A DNA stretch of 64,000 nucleotides. Origin: Methylobacterium sp. UNC378MF (GTDB lineage Bacteria; Pseudomonadota; Alphaproteobacteria; Rhizobiales; Beijerinckiaceae). Location: the NCBI RefSeq assembly GCF_900103195.1, contig NZ_FMWU01000010.1:124001-188000 (forward strand), read 5' to 3'. Shown here piece after piece: positions 55,785-63,993 of this stretch. The position numbers and the translations under genes were made by a program. The notes under the pieces were generated by a model, which saw only the letters and a program-made list of their open reading frames with translations, was not told the origin of the DNA and made no database searches. Positions within the stretch are counted from its first letter, which is position 1, and the number at the start of each line of letters is the position of its first letter.

Positions 55785-55982
55785 TCATCGCACCGCGTGG
55801 CCGTCGGTGTTGGGGACCACCGCGACCCGGGCCGCGGACGCATCGGCCTCGGCGGGAACGACCAGATGGACGAACAGCATCCCGGCCGCCACGATCAGCG
55901 CCAGGGCGAGGATGCGCCACAGCTCCAGGATCGGCTCCTGCGCCGACGTGTCCTGGGTCGCTCTGTTCGTCTCGCTCGGCAT
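55785..55982 (-). CDS. Small single-pass membrane hypothetical protein
   Basis: A 65-residue protein: hydrophilic start (MPSETNRATQDTSAQEPILE), one membrane segment (about 22-40, WRILALALIVAAGMLFVHL), and a short outer tail (VVPAEADASAARVAVVPNTDGHAVR in parts). The ATG at 55982 follows a GGAAGCG stretch. Looks like a real small gene by composition, but no family is recognised. About 490 nt without a gene precede it. Confidence 0.5.
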   Translation of the reverse strand: MPSETNRATQDTSAQEPILELWRILALALIVAAGMLFVHLVVPAEADASAARVAVVPNTDGHAVR

Positions 55983-56472
55983 CGCTTCCGCTTTCCTGCC
56001 TCTGCCCCCTCCGGATCGGACACCCGGAGGATGAACGCTTCGTAAAAACCGCCCCGACCGGCGCCCCGCATCCGGCCCGTGACCAAGGCCGGTAGAGCGA
56101 CGCCCGGTGTCGAATTGGCCGCCGCCGCGAGGCACCCGCAGCGGGCGCTGTCGACCGGGACGCCGACCTGGACGCTGTGGCAGCGGAATGGGGCCGCAGC
56201 GGGACGGGCTCGGCTGCGCGGGGTGCGGTGCCGCACCGACCGGCGGGCCCGCCCACCGCGCCCGCCGGGGAGCGCGTCGACAGCTCTGTCTCTATTCTGG
56301 GGCCGTAAGGCCGCCTCCCGCCTCCGAGCACCCGGGAAGACGGCACGGATCGATCGGCGAAAGACAGCGACGCGGCGGCGATTTCGCCGGGGCGGGTCCG
56401 GGGGGATGTCCCGAGCGCGTGCGGGATCACCGCCCGCGCCGGCATCCGCGCCGGGCCGCGTGCGGGCAGGCC
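55983..56472. other. Intergenic region, no feature recognised
   Basis: A 490-nt stretch with no gene I can support. Several long open frames exist on both strands, but they are Arg/Pro/Gly-rich and lack domain patterns, as expected for random frames in GC-rich DNA. No repeat or promoter stood out. Confidence 0.35.
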
Positions 56473-56696
56473 CTAGTGATAGGGCCGGCCGCCGTTCGTG
56501 ATCTTGATATGGTACCGTTCCGGACTGGGGACGTTGCCCGACGGGTCGGTGATCCGCACGGCCTCGTAGCCGGCCGCGATCCACGATCTGCCAGCTCCAC
56601 CGCGCTCGCGGCCCGTTTTCGGGTCTGCCGGAGATCGCCGCGCCGGGCCGAGGCCGTGATGACGTACTGCGACGGTTGAGGAGTGACATCTGTCAC
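56473..56696 (-). pseudogene. Small hypothetical gene split by a one-base frameshift
   Basis: The N-terminal frame reads MTDVTPQPSQYVITASARRGDLRQ..ASAVELA from 56696, and the C-terminal frame reads WIAAGYEAVRITDPSGN..YHIKITNGGRPYH to 56473. Total length is 224 nt, one short of a multiple of three. The join lies near 56590 (GGCAGATCG), where one base is lost. Reading with one inserted base gives a continuous 74-residue protein. It may be a true pseudogene or a sequencing error. I do not recognise the family, but the predicted protein has an orderly, non-random appearance. Confidence 0.65.
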
Positions 56697-56851
56697 CGCG
56701 CCATCTCGGGGCGATGGCGACCGGCCGCAACCTAGAACGCCGGAGATCGGCCTGTCTCCGAATATTGTTCGATCTAAGCTCGGCCGGCGAAGCTCTGGTC
56801 CGCTCGCGCTGCTTGCCGCCTACCCGCCTGTGCGGGGCCGGGGCGGCAAAC

Positions 56852-57064
56852 CTACGCGGCGACCGGCAAGGCCGCGACCTCGCAGCTATCCGCGCGCAGG
56901 CGCCAGTCGATGACCTGAGCGCCCGCGCAGAGAAGCGCCTTGGCCTGCCAGACGGCCGACACCTCGGATAGCGCCTGGACCAGGATCGCGTGCTGCCGCA
57001 CCCGGTGCTCGTGCCCGGTATCGTCCGCGACTGTCCTGTAGAAGGTAACGCGATAGAGGCGCAT
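56852..57064 (-). CDS. Small hypothetical protein
   Basis: A 70-residue soluble protein (MRLYRVTFYRTVADDTGHEHR ... ILVQALSEVSAVWQAKALLCAGAQVIDWRLRADSCEVAAL in parts) with an alternating, beta-alpha-beta appearance. No signal or membrane segment. Upstream lies an AT-richer region with two inverted repeats (57182-57236). It is in a cluster of four small hypothetical genes. Family not recognised, codon pattern supports it. Confidence 0.6.
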   Translation of the reverse strand: MRLYRVTFYRTVADDTGHEHRVRQHAILVQALSEVSAVWQAKALLCAGAQVIDWRLRADSCEVAALPVAA

Positions 57065-57181
57065 GGTTCGGACTCCGGTTCGGCCCGAGGATCGTCGGAG
57101 ACCGGGGCGGCACGCGCATTGATCCTGCGCAAGGACAGCGCGGCGCCGTCCGCTGCAGGCGCATCGGCGCGACGCAATCAG

Positions 57182-57236
57182 TTGTAGACAATCGAATACA
57201 ACGCGATACCGGGCATTGATTGCATTCGCGGGAATG
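57182..57236. promoter_or_regulatory. Two short inverted repeats in an AT-rich divergent region
   Basis: TTGTA at 57182-57186 and TACAA at 57197-57201 form a 5-bp inverted repeat with a 10-nt centre. A second repeat, CATTC-GCGG-GAATG, is at 57223-57236. Both lie between the divergent small genes at 57064 and 57307, in DNA less GC-rich than its surroundings, a position suited to regulator sites. Function is inferred only. Confidence 0.3.
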
Positions 57237-57306
57237 GTCTAGCTTCATCCGCGATCGACCGCGGCCCAGAACGGTCTGCGGCGGGGCTCCGGTCCGGGAG
57301 TGCCTG

Positions 57307-57510
57307 ATGTTCGAGAGCGTGTTCTGGGGCGCGGTGCTCGTCGCGCTGATCGGGTCGGCCGTTTTGGTGGCGATCGGCGCCAGCGTCCAGCCGCGGTTGG
57401 GTCGCAAGATGGAGGTGGATCCCCGCCTCTCCGATTCGCGCCGGACCTTCGGGCGCAAGCGGCGCTGGCCGCGGACGACGCGGCGCCTCGGCCCGCTCCC
57501 CGTGCGGTGA
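57307..57510 (+). CDS. Small single-pass membrane hypothetical protein
   Basis: A 67-residue protein with one membrane segment at the start (about 4-27, SVFWGAVLVALIGSAVLVAIGA) and a basic cytoplasmic tail (LGRKMEVDPRLSDSRRTFGRKRRWPRTTRR). ATG at 57307; an alternative longer reading starts at 57220. Family not recognised. It is 106 nt before the next small gene. Confidence 0.55.
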   Translation: MFESVFWGAVLVALIGSAVLVAIGASVQPRLGRKMEVDPRLSDSRRTFGRKRRWPRTTRRLGPLPVR

Positions 57511-57616
57511 CGGCCGCTGCACCAAAGACGTACATCTCCCGCTGCCGGCACGCGTGTTAGCCTCCGGGCGACTGCGGAAATGCAGTGTTCACGCCGTCCT
57601 GGAGGAATCGGTACTG

Positions 57617-57874
57617 ATGAGCGTGCGTCAGATTTGTGATCAGGTTCGGATCGCCGAGCAGGCCTTCACCGCCGCCCTCGGCAACATGAAGGCCGCCGGC
57701 CTGCGCGAGGCGCTGAGCCGCGAGCTCCAGGAGATGGAGAGCGCCGAAATCGATGCCGGGCAGGACGCGGCCTCGGCGCGGTCGGCCTCGTGGAAGCGAG
57801 TCAAGATGCTTCACGGGCTCGGCTACCCGGTGGATTTCGGCTGGCTCCACGCCGCCGCCAGTCCGGCCCGCTGA
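57617..57874 (+). CDS. Small helical hypothetical protein
   Basis: An 85-residue soluble protein of predicted helices (MSVRQICDQVRIAEQAFTAALGNMKAAGLREALSRELQEME ... WKRVKMLHGLGYPVDFGWLHAA in parts). No signal or motif. GGAGGAA lies 11 nt upstream of ATG 57617, which supports this start over the longer reading at 57554. Family not recognised. Confidence 0.6.
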   Translation: MSVRQICDQVRIAEQAFTAALGNMKAAGLREALSRELQEMESAEIDAGQDAASARSASWKRVKMLHGLGYPVDFGWLHAAASPAR

Positions 57875-58012
57875 GCGGGGCCGCCCGCCGGCCGGCAGGG
57901 CCGCCGGACGATTGTTTGCCAACTGCCGGATCGGGTCGGTGTCCTCGCCCGTTGTGCCTGCCGGGTGTTCTCGCGCCCGGCCGACACGCCGACCTCTCGA
58001 TCCGGACACGAC

Positions 58013-58654
58013 ATGCTGGCTTGGTTTCGCGCCCTGATGCCGCGGGAGGACCGGTTCTTCGATCTCTTCGAGCGTCACGGAAGAACGCTCGAGGACGGCG
58101 CGGCCGCCCTCCGGGCGCTTCTCGACGGCACGCAACCGATCCCGGCAGCCTACGCGGCGATCGCGGCCCACGAGGATGCAGCGGACGCAATCACCCGGGA
58201 GGCGCTGCTGGCGGTCCGCCGGACTTTCATCACACCGTTCGACCGCGGTGACATCCAGGCCCTCGTCGGCTCCCTTGACGATGCGATCGACCAGATGCTC
58301 AAGACCGCCAAGGCGGTCCAACTCTTCGAGGTGACCACCTTCGAGCCGGCGATGCGCGAGATGGGGGCGGTCATCCAGGAGGCCGCGCAGGTTACCGCCG
58401 CGGCCCTGCCAAAGCTGCGGGCGCTCGGCGAGAACGCGGCCGCGCTGAACGGCCTGACCGAGCGCGTCATCGAGCTGGAGGGTCGCGCCGACGACCTGCA
58501 CAATGACGGGTTGAAGGCCCTGTTCAAGGCGTCGGGGCGGGACCCCATGGCCTTCCTCGTCGGGTCCGAACTCTACGGCCATCTGGAGAAGGTCATGGAC
58601 CGCTTCGAGGACGTGGCGAATCAGATCAGCAGCATCGTCGTCGAACACGTCTGA
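58013..58654 (+). CDS. DUF47/PhoU-like regulator of Pit transport
   Basis: A 213-residue helical protein of the DUF47 (TIGR00153-like) family: MLAWFRALMPREDRFFDLFERHG, HEDAADAITREALLAVRRTFITPFDRGDIQALVGSLDDAIDQML (in parts), and ESDAD-like EGRADDLHND. These proteins resemble PhoU and regulate the Pit transporter encoded next to them, probably through phosphate sensing. The Pit gene follows after 15 nt. ATG 58013 is chosen over 57965. Confidence 0.9.
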   Translation: MLAWFRALMPREDRFFDLFERHGRTLEDGAAALRALLDGTQPIPAAYAAIAAHEDAADAITREALLAVRRTFITPFDRGDIQALVGSLDDAIDQMLKTAKAVQLFEVTTFEPAMREMGAVIQEAAQVTAAALPKLRALGENAAALNGLTERVIELEGRADDLHNDGLKALFKASGRDPMAFLVGSELYGHLEKVMDRFEDVANQISSIVVEHV

Positions 58655-58669
58655 TCCGCAGGTCGCCGC

Positions 58670-59656
58670 GTGACGCTCCTCGTCGTCCTCATCATCCTCG
58701 CCCTGGTCTTCGACTTCCTGAACGGGCTGCACGATGCCGCCAATTCCATCGCCACCATCGTGTCAACGCGGGTGCTGGCGCCCCGCTACGCCGTGTTCTG
58801 GGCGGCATTCTTCAACTTCGTGGCCTTCCTGGTCTTCGGCCTCCACGTCGCCGGCACGGTGGGCTCGGGAATCATCGATGTCTCGGCCGTCGACGACCGG
58901 GTGATCCTGGGGGCGCTCGGCGGCGCGATCACGTGGAACTTGGTCACGTGGTATGCCGGCATCCCGTCCTCCAGCTCCCACGCCCTGATCGGCGGCCTGC
59001 TCGGCGCCGGCATCGCCAAAGCGGGAATAGGGGTGATCGTCTGGCCCGGCGTCATCGCCACCAGCGCCGCCATCGTCCTTTCGCCCGCCCTCGGTTTCGC
59101 CCTCGGGCTGCTGCTGATGCTGGCGGTCTCGTGGATCTTCGTCCGCTCGACGCCGCACGCCGTGGACCGGCTGTTCCGAGCGCTGCAATTCGTCTCGGCG
59201 TCGCTCTACTCCCTCGGCCACGGCGGCAACGACGCTCAGAAGACAATGGGGATCATCGCAGCCCTGCTCTACGCCCATGGCGAGAGCGGGGCCTTCCACG
59301 TGCCGCTCTGGGTGGTGCTGTCCTGCCAGACTGCCATGGCACTCGGCACCCTTTTGGGCGGCTGGCGCATCGTCCACACGATGGGCTCGAAGATCACGCG
59401 CCTGTCGCCCATGCAGGGCTTCTGCGCCGAGACAGGCGGCGCCGCGACGCTGTTCGCTGCGACGGCCTTCGGCATCCCGGTCTCCACCACCCACACGATC
59501 ACGGGCGCCATCGTCGGCGTCGGCGCGGCGCGCCGGGTCTCGGCGGTCCGCTGGAATGTCGCGCAGGGCATCGTGATCGCCTGGGTGATCACGATGCCGG
59601 CGGCGGCCCTGGTCGCGGCCCTGACCTACGCGGCATCGGGCCTGGTATTGCCGTAG
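58670..59656 (+). CDS. pit: Low-affinity inorganic phosphate transporter (Pit family)
   Basis: A 328-residue polytopic membrane protein with ten or so hydrophobic segments. The two internal repeats carry the Pit/PHO-4 motifs: DFLNGLHDAANSIATIVSTRVL near the start and YSLGHGGNDAQKTMGIIAALL in the middle, plus SSSSHALIGGLLGA and ISTTHTITGAI-like PVSTTHTITGAIVGVG. It imports phosphate with a proton and divalent metal. Start is GTG 58670. It forms a two-gene operon with the DUF47 regulator. Confidence 0.93.
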   Translation: MTLLVVLIILALVFDFLNGLHDAANSIATIVSTRVLAPRYAVFWAAFFNFVAFLVFGLHVAGTVGSGIIDVSAVDDRVILGALGGAITWNLVTWYAGIPSSSSHALIGGLLGAGIAKAGIGVIVWPGVIATSAAIVLSPALGFALGLLLMLAVSWIFVRSTPHAVDRLFRALQFVSASLYSLGHGGNDAQKTMGIIAALLYAHGESGAFHVPLWVVLSCQTAMALGTLLGGWRIVHTMGSKITRLSPMQGFCAETGGAATLFAATAFGIPVSTTHTITGAIVGVGAARRVSAVRWNVAQGIVIAWVITMPAAALVAALTYAASGLVLP

Positions 59657-59712
59657 GACGGGCGGTATTCCGGCTGCGACCCCCCACGAGCGGGACCGGG
59701 TTCGACGCGGGG

Positions 59713-60045
59713 TCACCAGCGATGGTGCCATCCGCCGTGATGCCAGCCGTGATGCCAGCCGCGATGCCAACCCCCATGCCACCCGACATGGCGGAAGCCG
59801 CCCCAGTGGTAGTCGCCGCGCCAGGCGAAACGGCGGTGCCAATGGTAGCCCGAGTGCCAGCGATGGCCGCCGACGCGCGGATAGACCGGGATGTAAACGA
59901 ACGGTCGGTATCCGAGATTCGGCCGGCACCAACCGTAGATGTTGCGATGGAAACCCGGTCCGCAGCCGTCGCGCGCCTCGGCGCTCGAACCGGCCATCAG
60001 GACTCCCGCGGCGAGCGCCACGGGCATGACGAAGGTGCGGATCAT
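59713..60045 (-). CDS. GCG_CRPN-type small secreted His/Trp-rich protein
   Basis: A 110-residue exported protein. Signal peptide about 1-23 (cleavage near AEA-RD), then GCGPGFHRNIYGWCRPN, the prefix for which the GCG_CRPN family is named, and a C-terminal repeat region rich in His, Trp, Gly and Arg (HVGWHGGWHRGWHHGWHHGG in parts). The His-rich repeats could bind metal; this is inference. The DNA repeat unit is about 12-15 nt. It is followed by a second gene of the same type on the same strand (60116-60379). Confidence 0.8.
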   Translation of the reverse strand: MIRTFVMPVALAAGVLMAGSSAEARDGCGPGFHRNIYGWCRPNLGYRPFVYIPVYPRVGGHRWHSGYHWHRRFAWRGDYHWGGFRHVGWHGGWHRGWHHGWHHGGWHHRW

Positions 60046-60115
60046 GACTCAACTCCATGAGCGTCCGGCCTCGCGGCCGGATGAGGAACGAGGTGCGATC
60101 AGGCAATGCGGCGCT

Positions 60116-60379
60116 TCAGTTGGGCCAGCAGCGGCGGCCGTAGGGACCGATGTGGAAGCCTGCCGGGCACGAGACGCCGCGAACATAGCCGCCCCACTGG
60201 CCGCCCGGACGGCAGCCGCCCCAGGGGCCACGATGCGCGTAGGGGCCGCAGCCGCCATAGACCTGGATGATCTGGGCGCCGTCGAAGCCGGTGGAGACCG
60301 CGTCCTGGACTAGCGGCAGCGCCGAGGCGGGGGCAGCGAGGCTGGCGAGGAGGGCGGCCGGAGCGAGAACCTTGAACAT
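60116..60379 (-). CDS. GCG_CRPN-type small secreted protein
   Basis: An 87-residue exported protein. Signal peptide about 1-20 (cleavage near ASA-LP), followed by QVYGGCGPYAHRGPWGGCRPGGQWGG and CPAGFHIGPYGRRCWPN, with four to five cysteines. The AAGGAG ribosome site six to seven nt before ATG 60379 is strong. Upstream, at 60496-60532, are TGTRAC direct repeats like those before the two-component operon. Related in layout to the previous gene, with which it may form a pair. Function unknown. Confidence 0.78.
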   Translation of the reverse strand: MFKVLAPAALLASLAAPASALPLVQDAVSTGFDGAQIIQVYGGCGPYAHRGPWGGCRPGGQWGGYVRGVSCPAGFHIGPYGRRCWPN

Positions 60380-60495
60380 CGGTGATCTCCTTCTGCTCGA
60401 TCGGGCAGGCGCGGCCTGTTGGCCGGCTGCCCCCGCCAAGACGGAGGATCCGCCGCGGCGTGTAAGCGAAGGTTTGTCCGCGCGCGCTTCCCAGA

Positions 60496-60532
60496 TGTGA
60501 CCGCGACGCGCCGTCCTGTAACGATATGTAAC
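60496..60532. promoter_or_regulatory. TGTRAC direct repeats upstream of the GCG_CRPN gene
   Basis: On the plus strand TGTGAC at 60496-60501, TGTAAC at 60517-60522 and TGTAAC at 60527-60532, with the last two spaced by GATA (10-nt period) and the first 21 nt before the second, about two helical turns. The same half-site and spacing occur before the neighbouring two-component operon. This spacing is typical of OmpR-family regulators. The distance to the GCG_CRPN ATG is about 115-150 nt. Confidence 0.5.
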
Positions 60533-60562
60533 GGCCGGTTGCGCGTCCGTACCACCCGCCCT

Positions 60563-61936
60563 TCAGGGCAGGCTCGGTAGGATCACGACGAGACGCGCGC
60601 CGCCGCGCGCGCTGGCTTCCGCTACAACAGTGCCGCCATGGGCCTCCGCGATCTGCCGGCTGATGGCGAGGCCGAGGCCGGTTCCGCCGGTCTGCCGGTT
60701 CCGCGAACGCTCGACCCGGTAGTACGGGCTGAACACAGCCGTCCGCTCCGCCTCGGGAATGCCCGGGCCGTCATCCTCGACGACGATCCGGCAGATCGTC
60801 CCGGCCCGGCTCACCGCAACCGCCACCGAGGAGCGTCCGAATTTGACGGCGTTCCCAATCAGGTTGGCCACGACGCGGCGCAGGGCGACCGCGTCGCCTG
60901 CCACCGTGGCGTCCCGCACCTCCTCGCCGATCAGGCTGATGGTGGCGCCCTGGGCGGCGTGCTCGGCTACCTCGACGGCGACCAGATCAGCGAGATCGAC
61001 GGGCGCGCGGGTCGCCTCGACTGCGGTACCGCGGGCAAATCCCAGGGAGGTCTCGATCAGCTCGGTCATGGCGTCGAGATCCGCCACGATCTTCTCCCGG
61101 AGCGCCGGCTCGGCCACCCCTTCGGCACGCAGGCGCAGCCGAGTCAGGTAGGTCTTGAGGTCGTGCGAGATCGCCCCGATGAGCAACGAGCGCTCGGCCA
61201 TGAGGCCGGCGATCCGCTCCTGCATGCCCTGCACCGCCTGGGCGAGGCGCCGAATCTCGGGGGCACCACGCGGAGCGCTGACCTGTTCCGGGGCGCGGCC
61301 GTCGAAGCGGGAGACGGCGTCGGTGAGGCGCCGCAGCGGGGCGAGTTCGTGGCGCGTGCCGACCAGCACGAGACCCGCCGCCGCGGCGCCGAGCACCGCC
61401 ACCCAGAGGCTCAGCGGCTGGCCGAACAGCCACGGCATGAGCGAGCGGTGACGTTCGGCCGCCGTGATCACCACGAACCGGCCGTCGGGCAGCCGGTAGG
61501 TCGCCATTGCGAGGCGTCCGACCGGTCCGATCCGCTCCGCCTTGTCGATGTTGGCCGGGTCGACGCCGCGGCGCAGCAGGGCGGTGTCGGTGTAGGCCTG
61601 GACGCGGTCGGCCGGCTCGGTCGTCATTTGGCGAAGCCGGGTTTCGAGCCGGGGCTCGCGGATCAGGTCGGCCGTATCGGGCGGCACATCGATGATCTCA
61701 GCGCGCAGCGCCTCACCGCTCACCGCCTTCAGGATGGCCATCCTCTGGGCCGGATCCGCGTCGCGCAGCAGCGTCATGATGCCGGCGGCCTGATCGACGC
61801 GCGGGAAGCGCGAGCCGGAGGGCCAACGCTCCTGCCGGCGTTGCCAGTGATCCACGGCCACTGTGGCGAGGACGAGCAGGGAGAGCGCTCCCAGCAGGAG
61901 CAGCATGATCCGCCCGAGTAGCCCGACGCGGCCCAT
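60563..61936 (-). CDS. Sensor histidine kinase (EnvZ-like)
   Basis: A 457-residue kinase. Membrane segment about 7-27, periplasmic domain about 30-170 without known fold, second membrane segment about 174-194, HAMP about 195-250, then HisKA with the phospho-acceptor H258 in GAISHDLKTYLTRLR, and HATPase_c with NLIGNAVKFG, DDGPGIP and GTGLGLAISRQ. ATG 61936 overlaps the response-regulator stop by one base (TGATG), so the two are translationally coupled. The stimulus is unknown. Confidence 0.93.
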   Translation of the reverse strand: MGRVGLLGRIMLLLLGALSLLVLATVAVDHWQRRQERWPSGSRFPRVDQAAGIMTLLRDADPAQRMAILKAVSGEALRAEIIDVPPDTADLIREPRLETRLRQMTTEPADRVQAYTDTALLRRGVDPANIDKAERIGPVGRLAMATYRLPDGRFVVITAAERHRSLMPWLFGQPLSLWVAVLGAAAAGLVLVGTRHELAPLRRLTDAVSRFDGRAPEQVSAPRGAPEIRRLAQAVQGMQERIAGLMAERSLLIGAISHDLKTYLTRLRLRAEGVAEPALREKIVADLDAMTELIETSLGFARGTAVEATRAPVDLADLVAVEVAEHAAQGATISLIGEEVRDATVAGDAVALRRVVANLIGNAVKFGRSSVAVAVSRAGTICRIVVEDDGPGIPEAERTAVFSPYYRVERSRNRQTGGTGLGLAISRQIAEAHGGTVVAEASARGGARLVVILPSLP

Positions 61937-62670
61937 CACGCAGTTCCGGAGCGGACCGGTGCAGCCAGGATGTAGCCGGCATTGCGCACGGTCTTGAGCA
62001 GGGCAGCGGTCCGGCTGCCCGAGGCGTCGAGCTTGTGCCGAAGGCGGCTGACCTGAACGTCGATGGTGCGGTCGAAGGCGTCGGCGGTCCGGCCGCGGGT
62101 CCAGTCGAGGAGCTGGTCGCGCGAGAGCACCCGCTGCGGCCGTGTGACGAAGCAGTGAAGCAGGTCGTACTCGGCGCTGGTCAGCGGGATCTCGGCGGCC
62201 GGATCACCCGTGGTCACCGTGCGGGCCGCCAGATCGACAACGAGATCGGCGATGCTCACGCGTTCGGGCGCGGCCTCGGCGGTTGGCACGCCGGTGCCGT
62301 GGGCCCGTCGCAGGACGGCGCGGATCCGGGCCAGCAGGACCCGCGGGTTGAACGGCTTCGAAACGTAATCGTCGGCCCCCATCTCCAGGCCGAGGACCCG
62401 GTCGATGTCCTCGGCCTTCGCGGTGAGCATGACGATGGGTGGCCCACCGGATTGGCGCAGGCGGCGGCAGATGGACAGGCCGTCCTCGCCCGGCAGCATC
62501 CAGTCGAGGACGACGAGGTCCGGTTGAGGCCCTGATCCGAGCAGCCGGTCGAGGCCGGCGGCGCCGTCGAGGGCGACGATACGAAACCCTTCGCCCTCCA
62601 GATAGCCGGCGAGCAGGGTACGAATTTCGGCATCGTCCTCGACGATGGCGATGGTGGTGCCCTCGTGCAT
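61936..62670 (-). CDS. OmpR-family response regulator
   Basis: A 244-residue regulator: receiver domain with acidic pocket (VEDDAE at about 10-15), phospho-acceptor D56 (VVLDWMLPGEDG), TAKAED and lysine in SKPFNPR; C-terminal winged-helix domain with EYDLLHCFVTRPQRVLSRDQLL and RTIDVQVSRLRHKLD..VRNAGYILA. It pairs with the downstream histidine kinase. A TGTAAC-N4-TGTGAC direct repeat lies 51-66 nt upstream, consistent with auto-regulation. Confidence 0.94.
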   Translation of the reverse strand: MHEGTTIAIVEDDAEIRTLLAGYLEGEGFRIVALDGAAGLDRLLGSGPQPDLVVLDWMLPGEDGLSICRRLRQSGGPPIVMLTAKAEDIDRVLGLEMGADDYVSKPFNPRVLLARIRAVLRRAHGTGVPTAEAAPERVSIADLVVDLAARTVTTGDPAAEIPLTSAEYDLLHCFVTRPQRVLSRDQLLDWTRGRTADAFDRTIDVQVSRLRHKLDASGSRTAALLKTVRNAGYILAAPVRSGTA

Positions 62671-62720
62671 GGGGCGAGCATAGGGACGGCCGCCGGGACG
62701 GCAACGCGAAATTGCACCGT

Positions 62721-62736
62721 GTCACAAAACGTTACA
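62721..62736. promoter_or_regulatory. TGTAAC-N4-TGTGAC direct repeat upstream of the two-component operon
   Basis: On the plus strand GTCACA (62721-62726), AAAC, GTTACA (62731-62736); on the minus strand TGTAAC-GTTT-TGTGAC, 51-66 nt upstream of the response-regulator start. Half-sites repeat every 10 nt, as OmpR-family dimers require. The same pattern occurs at 60517-60532. It lies between the divergent regulator and dehydrogenase genes. Binding by the encoded regulator is inferred. Confidence 0.5.
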
Positions 62737-62916
62737 CGGGCTTCCGAGCGCGGCCGGGCGGTCCCCTCGGAGGCACCGCGGAGTTGCCGGCGGCCCACGC
62801 CTCACTAACGAGGGCGCTGCCGATCCGGGGCCGCGGCGGAAAGCCGGCCGATGATCGCTCGTCTCGACGCAACCGGCCGCGGCGCCAGTTCTCCCCGACA
62901 GGCTCGGAGATCCATC

Positions 62917-63993
62917 ATGAAGACCTATACCATCGCGGCCATTCCGGCGGACGGCATCGGCGTAGAGGTCATCGCCGCCGGCATCGAGGCGCTCGACGTC
63001 CTCGCCGAGAAGGCCGGAACGTTCCGGTTCCGCTTCGACCGGTTCGATTGGGGCTCGGATCATTACAAGTCGCACGGGGTGATGATGCCGGCCGACGGCC
63101 GCGATCAGATCCGGAACCACGACGCGATCTTCTTCGGCGCCGTTGGCGCGCCGGACGTGCCCGATCACATCACGCTCTGGGGCTTGCGCCTCGCCATCTG
63201 CCAGCCCTTCGACCAGTACGCCAATGTCCGGCCGACGCGAATCCTGCCGGGCATCACCAGCCCGCTGCGCAACGTCTCGGGTCCGGAACTCGACTGGGTG
63301 ATCGTCCGCGAGAATTCGGAGGGCGAGTATGCGGGCGTCGGCGGCCGGGTTCATCAGGGCCATCCGAACGAGGTCGCCACCGACGTCTCGATGATGACCC
63401 GATCAGGGGTCGACCGGATCATCCGCTACGCCTTCGCGTTGGCCCGCACCCGGCCGCGCAAGCTGCTCACGGTCGTCACAAAGTCCAACGCCCAGCGGTA
63501 CGCCATGGTGATGTGGGACGAGATCGCGGCGGAGGTCGCCCGGGATTTTCCTGACGTGACCTGGGACAAGATGCTGGTCGACGCCATGACCATGCGCATG
63601 GTCACCAAGCCCGAGACCCTCGACACGATCGTGGCGACGAACCTGCACGCCGACATCCTGTCCGACCTCGCGGCGGCGCTCGCCGGTTCGCTGGGCATCG
63701 CGCCGACCGCCAACATCAATCCGGAGCGGACCTTCCCGTCGATGTTCGAGCCGATCCACGGCTCGGCCTTCGACATTGCCGGCAAGGGCATCGCCAACCC
63801 AATCGCAACCTTCTGGACGGCGTGCCAGATGTTGGAACACCTCGGCGAGAAGTCGGCGGCCGACCGGTTGATGCGCGCGATCGAACGGGTCACCGCCGAT
63901 CCGAACCTTCACACCCCCGATCTGGGTGGGCGGGCGACGACGCGGCAGGTCACCGCCGCGGTCATCGCGGCGATCCGGGGCGACAACGCCTGA
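62917..63993 (+). CDS. Tartrate / D-malate dehydrogenase (isopropylmalate dehydrogenase family)
   Basis: A 358-residue NAD-dependent beta-decarboxylating dehydrogenase. Family patterns seen: IPADGIGVEVIAAGIEAL, GAVGAPDVPDHITLWGLRL, DQYANVRPTRILPGI, RENSEGEYAGVGG, TKSNAQRYAMVMWDEI, NLHADILSDLAAALAGSLGIAPTANI and EPIHGSAFDIAGKGIANP. The DHITLWGL and NSEGEYAGVGGR features fit tartrate/malate dehydrogenases (TtuC/DmlA-like) better than isocitrate or isopropylmalate enzymes. ATG 62917 has GGAGA seven nt upstream. It is divergent from the two-component operon. The exact substrate is not certain. Confidence 0.88.
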   Translation: MKTYTIAAIPADGIGVEVIAAGIEALDVLAEKAGTFRFRFDRFDWGSDHYKSHGVMMPADGRDQIRNHDAIFFGAVGAPDVPDHITLWGLRLAICQPFDQYANVRPTRILPGITSPLRNVSGPELDWVIVRENSEGEYAGVGGRVHQGHPNEVATDVSMMTRSGVDRIIRYAFALARTRPRKLLTVVTKSNAQRYAMVMWDEIAAEVARDFPDVTWDKMLVDAMTMRMVTKPETLDTIVATNLHADILSDLAAALAGSLGIAPTANINPERTFPSMFEPIHGSAFDIAGKGIANPIATFWTACQMLEHLGEKSAADRLMRAIERVTADPNLHTPDLGGRATTRQVTAAVIAAIRGDNA

